A DNA stretch of 33,939 nt from DATMBL01 sp050735975. GTDB taxonomy: Bacteria > Desulfobacterota > Binatia > UBA9968. Numbering within the stretch: the stretch's first letter is position 1; each line of letters starts with the position of its first letter. Positions 1 through 8,079 of the stretch are shown here, in pieces. The position numbers and the translations under genes are program-made. The notes under the pieces were generated by a model that made no database searches, was not told the origin of the DNA, and was given only the letters and a program-made list of their open reading frames with translations. The stretch covers positions 1-33,939 of the forward strand of contig JBOHVS010000007.1 in NCBI GenBank assembly GCA_050735975.1. The letters are read 5' to 3'.

Positions 1-243
1 GCGATTATGGGACGGAGCTTCGGCGGCTATTGGGCGGCAAAGATGGCTTTTGTCGAAGCCAAGCGGCTGCGCGCCGCCGTTGTCTGGGGCGGCGGCGTTC
101 ATTACTTTTTCCAGGAAGATTGGCTGCCTCAGCCTTCCGATTACGACGCCTCCCATATGTGCTACAATAGTAGGAATGTCGTGGAATTCACATCAAGAAC
201 AGTCCGACGGCCAGACTCGATGCCCTTCGATCTGAGCACTTGA
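1..243 (+). pseudogene. 3' fragment of alpha/beta hydrolase, truncated copy
   Basis: The window opens inside a gene. The first ~41 codons carry a nucleophile elbow (GRSFGGYW) and run closely parallel to the nucleophile region of the full-length hydrolase encoded on the opposite strand at 4637-5785 (shared VEAKRL, HY.FQE.WL). Similarity stops abruptly after the QEDWL segment, near base 125. The remaining ~38 codons to the TGA at 241-243 match nothing in the full-length paralogue in any frame I tried, and the lid/Asp/His part of the fold is absent. I read it as a hydrolase cut off by a rearrangement, with the fused tail being the leader of the next gene. The 5' end lies outside the window, so the upstream half may be intact. 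Confidence 0.6.
160..168 (+). promoter_or_regulatory. possible extended -10 promoter
   Basis: TGCTACAAT fits an extended -10 element (TGn followed by TACAAT, five of six bases of TATAAT). It sits ~80 bases before the start of the 422-codon gene, in the stretch where hydrolase similarity has ended. No good -35 is seen, as is usual for extended -10 promoters. Confidence 0.35.
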
Positions 244-1508
244 GCCATTTAATGCGACTTTTATTCCGCTTGTTCCTCTTGATCCTCGTTGTCATCCCGC
301 TGGCGTTAGGGGGTGCGGCGATACTCGGGCTCAGCGATCAGCCTTCGGTCAATCGCGCCGCGGAGATTTCGCCGGAAAGTGTCGCGCGGGTGAAACGCAT
401 TGTCGACACAAACGATCCACGCAAACTGAAGTCAGGGACCGTGCGGACCATCGCGGTGAGTCAACAAGATTTAGACCTGGCGGCTAATTATCTCGCCAAC
501 CAATATGGTCACGGCAGTTCACAGATCGCGCTAACGGACGATGCTTTGCTTGTCAACGTCAGTCTCAAATTGCCGCGCAATCCCATCGGTCAATTTATAA
601 ACATCGACCTGGCGTTGCGCGAGAACGGCGCCCTGCCTCGTTTTGAGCGCGCCCGTATCGGCCGGTTACCGGTTCCCGGGGACCTCGCAGAGTGGCTGTT
701 CCACCAAGGCCTCGCCATAGCGCTTGGAAGCGAAGCGTACGAATCGAGCATTAAGGCGATCAAGCAGGTGCGGATTAGTCGCGACCGGTTTGCCGTAACC
801 TATGAATGGCAACCGAATCTGCCCGATAAGTTGCGTGCCGCGCTGCTGCCGCGACAAGATCGGGATAGGATCCGGGTGTATCACGAGCGGCTCGCTGAGG
901 TCAGCCGTTCCCTGCCGGCGAGCGCGGTTTCGCTCGTCGAACTGATCATTCCGCTATTCCGGCTTGCAGAGACTCGATCCCATCGCGGCGATTCGATTGC
1001 GGAAAACCGCGCCGCGATTCTGGTCCTCACCTTATATGTAAACGGCAAAGGGCTTACGAGATTCGTACCCGAGGCGAAGGAATGGCCCCGTCCGGCTCCG
1101 CATCAGGTAACGCTCAACGGCCGGCCTGATTTCGCGGCGCATTTTACCGTATCATCGGCGATTGCGGCGAATGCCGGCGGCCTTTTATCCGACGCCGTTG
1201 GGCTCTACAAGGAAATTGCCGATGCGCGCCATGGCAGCGGCTTCTCCTTCAACGACATCGCCGCCGATCGCGCCGGTACGCGATTCGGCGAACTCGCCTC
1301 TGGAAGCGCCGCCTCGGCGATTAAATTACAGAGGCAACTCAGTGCCGGCGTGAATGAGAGAGGTTTGATGCCGGAGACGAGCGACTTGCCGGAATACATG
1401 TCGCAAAGCGAGTTCCAACGCCGCTTCGGCGGCATCGACGCGCCGGAATACAACAAGATGATTGCCGAGATTGACCGTCGCGTCAGTGGCCTCAGTCTTT
1501 ACCGCTGA
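240..1508 (+). CDS. membrane-anchored protein of unknown function
   Basis: A 422-residue protein if the TTG at 240 is used, 418 from the in-frame ATG at 252. Neither start has a clear Shine-Dalgarno sequence; the ATG is the more likely. An N-terminal hydrophobic segment (about residues 6-30, rich in Leu/Val/Ile) should anchor it in the inner membrane with the rest outside the cytoplasm. No catalytic motif is recognised. A Gly/Phe/Asp-rich block near residues 335-355 (GSGFSFNDIAADRAGTRFGE) is the most conserved-looking part and recalls conserved hypothetical proteins of Proteobacteria. It stands alone on this strand and is followed by a strong RNA hairpin at 1532-1589. The function is not known to me. 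Confidence 0.75.
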   Translation: MSHLMRLLFRLFLLILVVIPLALGGAAILGLSDQPSVNRAAEISPESVARVKRIVDTNDPRKLKSGTVRTIAVSQQDLDLAANYLANQYGHGSSQIALTDDALLVNVSLKLPRNPIGQFINIDLALRENGALPRFERARIGRLPVPGDLAEWLFHQGLAIALGSEAYESSIKAIKQVRISRDRFAVTYEWQPNLPDKLRAALLPRQDRDRIRVYHERLAEVSRSLPASAVSLVELIIPLFRLAETRSHRGDSIAENRAAILVLTLYVNGKGLTRFVPEAKEWPRPAPHQVTLNGRPDFAAHFTVSSAIAANAGGLLSDAVGLYKEIADARHGSGFSFNDIAADRAGTRFGELASGSAASAIKLQRQLSAGVNERGLMPETSDLPEYMSQSEFQRRFGGIDAPEYNKMIAEIDRRVSGLSLYR

Positions 1509-1531
1509 AATCGCGAGGTCGCCGCTTAAGC

Positions 1532-1589
1532 AGGTTGAGGTTCAGGTTAAGGTTTAGTTCGATCTGAGCCTAAGCCTTGGCCTCAGCCT
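1532..1589 (+). repeat. 26-bp hairpin of degenerate hexamers, 3' of the unknown gene
   Basis: The left arm 1532-1557 (units like AGGTTG, AGGTTC, AGGTTA) and right arm 1564-1589 (CTGAGCC, TAAGCC, TTGGCC) enclose a 6-base loop. Aligning the left arm with the reverse complement of the right gives eight differences. Six are T/C and become U-G wobbles in plus-strand RNA, so only two positions would be unpaired. In minus-strand RNA the same six become A-C mismatches. The hairpin therefore fits the transcript of the gene ending at 1508. There is no U tract, so it may protect or mark the 3' end and need not terminate. Confidence 0.6.
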
Positions 1590-1688
1590 TCCGAAGCTCG
1601 CGCCTCGCCTCTGAGATCTTTTTGAGCAGCCTGCAAATAGCATTTTCAGCAACCCCTAGATAGTTGTCACCGGATATATCCATAATCC

Positions 1689-3908
1689 CTACGGCGTTTT
1701 CCGCTTGGTGAATTCGTCCTGAGGACGCTGGTCAGCGGCCGCATCACCCGCGGAAAACATTCCCGTCCAAGCCGCGACAAATGCCCAGCTATCGGCGAGC
1801 TCCGCGATCATGCGGTCGGTGGGGCGATAGCGGTGCGATGCTTGCTTTTCGACGCGAAGCAACACGGGCCGTTTGCAGTTTTGCGCCGCCTGCAACGTCG
1901 CGAGGTATTTGAACGAGTGGCTCGGCACCACACGGTCGTCGTGATCCGCCGTCAGCACCAGGGTCGCCGGATGGCAGGTGCCGGCCTTGAGGTTATGCAG
2001 CGGTGAATACCGGTAGAGGATGGAGAACATCTTGGCATCCGACGAAGCGCCGTATTCCGACACCCATGCTGCCCCGCTGGTGAATTTGTCGTAGCGCAGC
2101 ATGTCCATCACGCCCACGGCCGGTAGCGCGGCGGCAAAGAGCTCGGGGCGTTGGTTGATGACCGCCCCCACGAGGAGGCCGCCGTTCGAGCCCCCCTGGA
2201 TCGCCAGTTTTGCCGGCGAGGTATAGCCGCGCTTGATCAAGTCCTCGGCCACGGCAACGAAATCATCGAAGCTGTTTTGTTTGTTCTCGAGCATTCCCCC
2301 GCGGTGCCACTCCTCGCCGTACGCGCCGCCGCCGCGGACATTGGCCGTAACGAAAATACCGCCGCGCTCAAGCCAGGCGGGAAGGTCAGGCCGGTAGCTC
2401 GGCGTGACGCTGTTCGAGAAGCCCCCGTAGCCGTAGAGCATTGTCGGATTGCTCCCGTCGCGTTTGATTTGTTTTTGGGCGGTCAGGAAGTAGGGAACCC
2501 GAGTGCCGTCCTTGCTCGTCGCCAAAAACTGCCGGGTTTCATACTTCCTAGGGTCAAACGGCGACTTCCCAGCCTCGAAAGGGACACTGGCGCGGCACAG
2601 TCGCCGGCAAACAAACACTACCGATGGGTAAAGCGGCGAGGTATAGCGGTAAAATAGCTCATCGGAATCGTAACGCCCGGATAAATTTCTGATGGTGCCA
2701 ACGCCCGGCAGCGCCAATGTCCCCAGCTCCTTTCCGTCCAGCGCGAAGAGTTTCACCCGGCTCTGTAAGTTGACCAGATACTGAACGACGATTTTGCCTC
2801 CGGAGAGCTTCGCGTTTTGGATCACGTGCGGTCCATGCGGAATCACGATTTGCGGGGTCACCGGCTCCGCGCGACGGATATCAACCGCGAAAACCAGCCC
2901 TCTCGGAGCGGCGGCGTTGCTCAAGACGTAAAAGACGGACCCCACGTTTCCGAGAACGCGGTATAATGCGTCGCCGGTCCCGACCATTGGCGTGACGCCG
3001 GCGTCAAAATTCGGCTCCTTGGGATCCCCTAGGTCGATGTAAAACAGCCGGTTCTTACGCGCGCTCCGCTGCGAGATTCGAATGATAAGAAAAAGTCCGT
3101 CGTCGGTGACATGTCCCGTCACGAACCAATCGGGCTTACCCTTCTCCTCAAAGATCAGGCGGTCAGCCGACTGCGGGGTACCGATCCCGTGATAGTAAAG
3201 GGAGTGAATGCCGATAGGCGCTTCAAGATGTTTTCCCGCAGGCGGTGTTGGATAGCGGCTATAGAAAAACCCCTTGCTATCGTGGGTCCACGCAATCCGC
3301 GAATAGCGCACCCATTCAACCGAGTCAACGAGATCGGCTCCGGTGACAAGGTCGCGGACACGAACCTTTCGCCAATCCGCGCCTCCTTCAGAAAGCGTAT
3401 AAGCCAGGAGTTTGCCATCCGGCGACGGGGCGATTTGTTCCAGCGAGATCGAACCGTCAGGCGAGAGCGTATTGGGATCGAGCACGGGAACCGGCGCCGA
3501 ATCAATTTTTTCTCTGGCGTAAACTGCCGCTTGGCGTTGAAGGCCGCTGTTCTTGCGATACCAGAGCTTACCCCCTACCCGCCAGGGCGTGCTGACCTTC
3601 GGATAGTCCCAAAGCTCGGTAATGCGTCTGCGAAAGGAAGCGCGCAAGGGCAGCGACTCGAGGTATTTGTGAGTCACGGCGTTCTGCGCGTCGACCCATG
3701 CCTTGGTGTCGGCGGAGTTCAGATCCTCGAGCCAGCGATATGGATCGGCCACTTGAGTGCCATGATAGTCATCGACGACGTCGGCGGTTTTGCTCGGCGG
3801 ATAGTCGAGCGCAGATTCCGCGGCGGGTTGCGCAGCGGCCGGCCAAGGTAGAAGGATCGCCGCCGCGAGTACGAAGGCGATGCTTCTGACAGAGTAAAAC
3901 AGGGACAT
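1689..3908 (-). CDS. secreted prolyl oligopeptidase (S9A)
   Basis: A 739-residue serine peptidase of the prolyl oligopeptidase family, which cleaves short peptides after proline. Residues 1-26 form a Sec signal peptide ending in AAA, so it is exported. The N-terminal YPPS...D.YHGT..ADPYRWLED block is the family's opening signature, followed by a beta-propeller and a C-terminal alpha/beta hydrolase domain. Catalytic residues read as Ser574 (GGSNGG), Asp658 (DHDDRVVP) and His692. The loop around the His is unusual: ASHRYRPTD in place of the common AGHGAGKPT. Length is normal. The Shine-Dalgarno is weak. The gene is alone on its strand, separated from the next by a repeat-like element. Confidence 0.93.
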   Translation of the reverse strand: MSLFYSVRSIAFVLAAAILLPWPAAAQPAAESALDYPPSKTADVVDDYHGTQVADPYRWLEDLNSADTKAWVDAQNAVTHKYLESLPLRASFRRRITELWDYPKVSTPWRVGGKLWYRKNSGLQRQAAVYAREKIDSAPVPVLDPNTLSPDGSISLEQIAPSPDGKLLAYTLSEGGADWRKVRVRDLVTGADLVDSVEWVRYSRIAWTHDSKGFFYSRYPTPPAGKHLEAPIGIHSLYYHGIGTPQSADRLIFEEKGKPDWFVTGHVTDDGLFLIIRISQRSARKNRLFYIDLGDPKEPNFDAGVTPMVGTGDALYRVLGNVGSVFYVLSNAAAPRGLVFAVDIRRAEPVTPQIVIPHGPHVIQNAKLSGGKIVVQYLVNLQSRVKLFALDGKELGTLALPGVGTIRNLSGRYDSDELFYRYTSPLYPSVVFVCRRLCRASVPFEAGKSPFDPRKYETRQFLATSKDGTRVPYFLTAQKQIKRDGSNPTMLYGYGGFSNSVTPSYRPDLPAWLERGGIFVTANVRGGGAYGEEWHRGGMLENKQNSFDDFVAVAEDLIKRGYTSPAKLAIQGGSNGGLLVGAVINQRPELFAAALPAVGVMDMLRYDKFTSGAAWVSEYGASSDAKMFSILYRYSPLHNLKAGTCHPATLVLTADHDDRVVPSHSFKYLATLQAAQNCKRPVLLRVEKQASHRYRPTDRMIAELADSWAFVAAWTGMFSAGDAAADQRPQDEFTKRKTP

Positions 3909-3948
3909 CGCGTTGCGCCTACTTACTAATCAACCGCGTCACTATCCT

Positions 3949-4047
3949 GCATTATTCATGGATTGCAAAATGCAAAGTGTAAATTGCAAATTGAAAAATG
4001 TCCGGACAGGGAACTGTCCCTCGTTTTTTATTCATTTTGAATAATCC
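3949..4047. repeat. small element with inverted GCATTATTCA ends
   Basis: A GCATTATTCAT end at 3949-3959 and an inverted TGAATAATCC end at 4038-4047 bracket ~100 bases. The interior holds a run of TTGCAAA-like units (3964-4000) and a short hairpin (GGACAGGGAACTGTCC, 4003-4018). The same GCATTATTCA sequence recurs at 14741 downstream of ligA, and a relative (GTTATTCATCGTGGA) at 12556. It looks like a small dispersed intergenic element; no coding capacity. Confidence 0.4.
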
Positions 4048-4071
4048 GGGCTATCTCCTTACCTTGGGTCA

Positions 4072-4620
4072 TCAAATTTTCAGATCTTCAGGCACGCCGG
4101 CGGTCACCACGTCAAACGCATTCAAGGTGCAGGCAAGCATCGCGTAATAACCTATGGCGGCCGTCAGCTCGACCAGACCCCGTTCGCCGAATCGTCCATA
4201 GAGCGCCTGAAAAGTCGGCTCGCTCGCCCGATGAAAACGCAACAGCTCGTGCGCGTAGCTGATGATCTGCGCATCCTCGGAGGAAAAGTGTTCCGGTCCC
4301 TGGCGTTGATGGATCCCTCGAATCGTCTCAAGAGGAATGCCGGCGTTTTGCGCATGATGCACGTGGGCGTTCCATTCGTGCTTGCAGTCGAGCTCCCGGG
4401 CCGCACTCAGCGCCGCCAGTTCGACCACTTTGCGATCGAGGCTCGATTCGAACCGCACGTAACCGCCCAGATGGGCGGTGCGCTCCGCGAGCTCCGGGCT
4501 ATGAAGCAGCGCCACAAACGGCCCTCCAACCGCGCCCCGGCTCTGCGCGATGGCGTCGTAAATCGGCTGGTGCTCAGCCGCGAGATCTTCCTTTTTGCTG
4601 ATCGTGGCAATTCGCGCCAT
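4072..4620 (-). CDS. carboxymuconolactone decarboxylase (CMD/AhpD) family protein
   Basis: 182 residues, preceded by an excellent ribosome binding site (GAGGAGGG six to eight bases before ATG). The CMD signature ELDCKHEWNAHVHHA..AGIP sits near residues 76-97. AhpD-type members have a CxxC pair followed by His; here the first Cys is kept, the second position is Glu and the His is present. It thus belongs to the subgroup lacking the redox disulfide, whose substrates are mostly unknown. It starts 16 bases after the hydrolase stop and is surely cotranscribed with it, which hints at a role in the same catabolic step. A specific reaction cannot be assigned. Confidence 0.85.
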   Translation of the reverse strand: MARIATISKKEDLAAEHQPIYDAIAQSRGAVGGPFVALLHSPELAERTAHLGGYVRFESSLDRKVVELAALSAARELDCKHEWNAHVHHAQNAGIPLETIRGIHQRQGPEHFSSEDAQIISYAHELLRFHRASEPTFQALYGRFGERGLVELTAAIGYYAMLACTLNAFDVVTAGVPEDLKI

Positions 4621-4636
4621 CTCTCCCTCCTCACCT

Positions 4637-5785
4637 TTACTTTATTCCGCTCCCGTCAAGTTTCTCTTTCAGCCAAGCAGTGACAATTTTCTGGACCTCG
4701 TCATTCGGTTGTCCCGGTTTGCGGCCCATGTGGCCGGCGCCGGGAATAAGCCGCACGTCTTTCGGACTGCCGTGCTCCAAAAGTAGATAGATATCCTGCA
4801 CAGGGTGTTGATCGTCTTCCTTGCCATTGATGCAAAGCAACGGCGCGGACGTTTGGTCGATGATTCCTTGCGTAACCAAAGAAAGGCTGGGCGCGGTTTT
4901 CAAAACTTCTTCCAGCGTTTTTACCCCGAAGATATACGAGCGCGCGTCCAGTAGACTGGCCGGCCCCATAAGGTATTGAGAAGCCCTCACAGTGAGGGCC
5001 GGACGGAGCCACTCCTCCTGGAATGTGTAATGGCATCCTGCGCCCCAATTGACCGCCCCTTTCAAGCGCTTTGCCTCGACGTGGGCGATTTTCGTTGCCC
5101 AGTAACCGCCGAAACTGCCGCCCATAACGGCGATCCGTTTGCCATCGATATCGTTCCGCGTCGCAAGATAATCGATCGCCGCTGAGAACGTCCGTTCCGC
5201 ACGCGGTTCCTGGCCGAGGCACGGGTTTTCACCTGCGCCGGGCATATCGATCGTGAAGGTGGCGAGCCCCTGTCTGTGCAGAAGCTCGCTGTTGCTCCTA
5301 CGATCTTCTTTCCATCCATCCACGCCGCCCCAGTGCATCACAACCGGCGGTCGCGTGGTGCCGCGGGGAACCTGCAAATAGCCGACCACCTTCTTCCCTT
5401 CGAAGGGGATCTCAACGCGCTCAAGCGGCGGATCGAGATAGGGAGCGGCCTTGAGGAAGGTTCTGAGCGCTCCCTTATAGCAGTTCATTTTCTCCGGACT
5501 GCTCGGAACCGGGTAGCGGCCGATACGGTAATACTCGTAACCTTGATAGAAGGCTTTCCCCGCCTCTTGTTTTCTTCCCTGCTTCTCGTTTTCATCGCCG
5601 AGCGCTTCGTAGTGAGAACCGAGTTTGCCCCATTCGGCTCCCCATAAATCGGGATCGAGACTGTTGAGCTTCTGCAGCAGCTGCTCTACTTCTTCGCGCT
5701 TGGTTCTTTCAAAGGGGTTGATGCTTCCTGCTCGGCGGAGGATGTCCGCCTTGATTTCGTCTAAACCGCGGCTCTTCCCTTCCAT
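4637..5785 (-). CDS. alpha/beta hydrolase (FrsA/DUF1100-like)
   Basis: A longer frame opens at 5860, but the ATG at 5785 has a perfect AGGAGG eight bases upstream, giving 382 residues. The N-terminal ~130 residues are helical and family specific. The C-terminal hydrolase domain has the GGSFGGYW nucleophile elbow, the acid in the NGKEDDQHP loop and His in GAGHMG near the end, so the triad is complete. Relatives hydrolyse esters or C-C bonds; the substrate here is unknown. It follows a peptide-type ABC permease gene and precedes the CMD-family gene by 16 bases. A truncated inverted paralogue starts the window at 1-125. Confidence 0.85.
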   Translation of the reverse strand: MEGKSRGLDEIKADILRRAGSINPFERTKREEVEQLLQKLNSLDPDLWGAEWGKLGSHYEALGDENEKQGRKQEAGKAFYQGYEYYRIGRYPVPSSPEKMNCYKGALRTFLKAAPYLDPPLERVEIPFEGKKVVGYLQVPRGTTRPPVVMHWGGVDGWKEDRRSNSELLHRQGLATFTIDMPGAGENPCLGQEPRAERTFSAAIDYLATRNDIDGKRIAVMGGSFGGYWATKIAHVEAKRLKGAVNWGAGCHYTFQEEWLRPALTVRASQYLMGPASLLDARSYIFGVKTLEEVLKTAPSLSLVTQGIIDQTSAPLLCINGKEDDQHPVQDIYLLLEHGSPKDVRLIPGAGHMGRKPGQPNDEVQKIVTAWLKEKLDGSGIK

Positions 5786-5866
5786 CGCTCGATCCTCCTT
5801 TATTTCGCCGCCGGATTTTCGCGGGAGCCTTGAGCGCCGCCTTGTCTCTGTCGCTATCACCCAATT

Positions 5867-5938
5867 TTAGATTTTTGATTTTGGATTTTAGATTGTGACT
5901 CCTGCCGTCTCTGTCTCTATCTCTGTCTCTGTCTATCC
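5867..5938. repeat. AT-rich TTTTAGATTT units beside GTCTCT microsatellite
   Basis: The plus strand shows AATTTTAGATTTTTGATTTT-type units (5871-5895) followed by (GTCTCT)n/(CTATCT) units (5909-5936). On the minus strand, which is the transcript sense here, the latter reads GATAGACAGAGACAGAGATAGAGACAGAG. A nearly identical GACAGA array lies at 19672-19703, again immediately 3' of a gene on the same sense. A shorter GTCTCTGTCGCTATC copy is at 5843-5857. It fills the gap between the dppC-like gene and the hydrolase. Confidence 0.55.
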
Positions 5939-5970
5939 CTGCTGCGACGGACTTAACAGAGAGGGCGTTG

Positions 5971-7044
5971 CTAACGCAAGCCTCGAAGGCGGGGATCGAG
6001 GACTTCGCGGAGACCTTCGCCGACGAGGTAATATGCCAGGACGGTAATAAAGATAGCGAATCCGGGAAAGATTGCCAGCCACCAGGCAAAGGTGGCGCCG
6101 CTGGCCTCGTTTAGAATGGAACCCCAGGTGACGAGCTCAGCCGGGACTCCTATCCCGAGAAAACTCAGGCTCGATTCGACGAGAATGGCGCCGGCGATTC
6201 CAAGCACAACCGAAACGATCACGGGAGCCAAGGCATTGGGTAGAATGTGTTGGAACATAACCTTGCGGTTTGAAACCCCAACGGCTACGGCGGCCGTCAC
6301 ATAATCCAGATTGCGAATTCTCAAAAACTCACTCCGCGTAAAGCGAGCGATTCCTACCCAACTGGTCAGGCCGATGATCGTCATCGTCAAGAAGATGCTC
6401 GGCCGAAAGATCGCCGCGACAGTGATAAGCAGGAAGAACGTGGGAATCGCCAGCATGATCTCGAATAATCGCGATATCGTGATATCCACCCACGAACCGA
6501 AATAACCGGCAATAGCGCCGAGAATCACCCCGATAATCACGGCGATGCCGACGGCGACGAATCCAATCGAGAGAGATATGCGCGATCCATGAATCATTCC
6601 AGCCATGACGTCACGTCCCAACTTATCAGTGCCAAACCAGTGTCGTACCGAAGGCGGTTCCAAAGGCGCCAGGAGATCGATATTGCTCGGCCGGTAGGGA
6701 ACCGGAGGAAAAACGGCCGTAGCGCCGTCGAGTTTCTTAAAATCGACATTGAGCAATTCCGCCGGCCATTGCGCCAAACCAGCCCCGACGATGTAGCTCC
6801 GAAAGATCGGGAAGTAGGTCTTGCCTCGATAAGACAGATAGTACGGCTTATCGTTCGCCAGAAAATCGGCGAATAAAGCCATGAAAACAAAAATCGCGAC
6901 TACATAAAGGCCGGCGAGAGCGATCGAATTGCGCCTGAACTGTTTCCAAACGCTGGCCCAGAGACCGCCCGCCGGCGCCGCGACCGGCACCGGGTCAACA
7001 CCTGCGATTTGTGCGGGCGCCGTATCGGTCCGGGTTCGATTCAT
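5971..7044 (-). CDS. peptide ABC transporter permease, DppC/OppC type
   Basis: 357 residues, an inner-membrane subunit of a dipeptide/oligopeptide/nickel-type importer. There is one N-terminal membrane span (about residues 37-60, after an Arg-rich start), a long periplasmic insert, then five spans typical of the BPD_transp domain. The cytoplasmic EAA loop is visible near residues 260-300 (HILPNALAPVIVS...ESSLSFLG). Its ATG overlaps the stop of the upstream permease by four bases, so translation is coupled. No ATP-binding subunit follows; the next genes are a hydrolase and a CMD protein. The substrate cannot be told from sequence. Confidence 0.93.
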   Translation of the reverse strand: MNRTRTDTAPAQIAGVDPVPVAAPAGGLWASVWKQFRRNSIALAGLYVVAIFVFMALFADFLANDKPYYLSYRGKTYFPIFRSYIVGAGLAQWPAELLNVDFKKLDGATAVFPPVPYRPSNIDLLAPLEPPSVRHWFGTDKLGRDVMAGMIHGSRISLSIGFVAVGIAVIIGVILGAIAGYFGSWVDITISRLFEIMLAIPTFFLLITVAAIFRPSIFLTMTIIGLTSWVGIARFTRSEFLRIRNLDYVTAAVAVGVSNRKVMFQHILPNALAPVIVSVVLGIAGAILVESSLSFLGIGVPAELVTWGSILNEASGATFAWWLAIFPGFAIFITVLAYYLVGEGLREVLDPRLRGLR

Positions 7045-8072
7045 GCCCGCCTGCGTCCGAATGCTATCCGGGGATCCACCACCGATAGGAGAAGGTCCGA
7101 AATCAGGATGCCGATAAGGGTCAGCACCGCGCTCACGCCATAAAGCGCCATGACGGTGGGATAATCCCGGGCCCGCACAGACTCATAACCGAGTTGCCCC
7201 AAACCCGGGATCGAGAAGATAGTTTCAATAATAACGCTTCCCCCGATCAACGCGGGAAGCAGTGAAGCCAGGATGGTCACCACCGGAATCAGAGAGTTGC
7301 GCAACGCGTGTTTCAAAATGACGGCCCGTTCCAAAAGACCCTTGGCCCTGGCTACTTGAACATAATCCTGTCCAAGCACTTCCAGCATGCTCGCCCTCAT
7401 GTATCGGGATAAACCGGCGAACCCGCCGTAGGAAAGCAGTACGACCGGCAAGAAGAGGTGCCACGCTTGATCTTTCATCTTTTTCCAAAGAGGCCAGCCC
7501 GGATCGTAATCGATCGAGCTCAATCCGCCCGGAGGGAAGAGGTAGAAAAAATCTCCGCCGCAAATAAAGACGAGCGCCATTGTTGCCGCCCAGACAGTTG
7601 GAACTGCAAAAAGGATGAAGGCGCCGACCGTTGTGACCTGATCTCCGAGAGTGTTGCGACGCGCAGCCGAATAAATACCCAGCGGTATGGCTACGATGTA
7701 AACGAGGGCGATCGAAAGGATGTTCAGCTTAATCGTGACGGGAAGCCTTTCAGCGATCTTGTTCCAAACGGGTTGGTTGTCCTTGAACGATTCCCCAAAA
7801 TCGAGGGTGACGAGATTTTTTAACCAGACAGCGTACTGGACATGAATCGGCCGATCCAGACCATACTGCTTTCGCCACTGGGCCACGGCTTCATCGACGG
7901 AAACTCGCTTCTCCAGAGAAACCCCTGCGCCCGCTGCCGCCGCCAAGCCGCCTGCGGCCCGAAGCTCGGCCGGATCGCCGGGAGCAAGCCGCATGATGAG
8001 AAAGCCGATTAAAGTGATCCCAATGAAGGTTGGGATCATTAACAAGACCCGTTGGAGAGCGTACGAAGCCAT
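7041..8072 (-). CDS. peptide ABC transporter permease, DppB/OppB type
   Basis: 343 residues with the classic DppB opening (YALQRVLLMIPTFIGITLIGFLIMRLAPGDP) and six predicted membrane spans. The EAA loop is KHALRNSLIPVVT near residue 260, followed by GGSVIIETIFSIPGLGQLGYES. It forms the translocation pore with the overlapping DppC-type partner. It contains an insert of ~25 residues (about 35-60, Ala/Gly rich then charged) after the APGDP motif, a little longer than in many DppB proteins. It begins 7 bases after the stop of the binding-protein gene, so the three transport genes form one unit. Confidence 0.94.
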   Translation of the reverse strand: MASYALQRVLLMIPTFIGITLIGFLIMRLAPGDPAELRAAGGLAAAAGAGVSLEKRVSVDEAVAQWRKQYGLDRPIHVQYAVWLKNLVTLDFGESFKDNQPVWNKIAERLPVTIKLNILSIALVYIVAIPLGIYSAARRNTLGDQVTTVGAFILFAVPTVWAATMALVFICGGDFFYLFPPGGLSSIDYDPGWPLWKKMKDQAWHLFLPVVLLSYGGFAGLSRYMRASMLEVLGQDYVQVARAKGLLERAVILKHALRNSLIPVVTILASLLPALIGGSVIIETIFSIPGLGQLGYESVRARDYPTVMALYGVSAVLTLIGILISDLLLSVVDPRIAFGRRRA

Positions 8073-8079
8073 ATCGGCG

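Noticed and set aside
2151..3851. Two long plus-strand open frames (2151-2657, 3111-3851)
   Set aside because: They lie antisense inside the well-supported prolyl oligopeptidase gene and have no start signals or domains.
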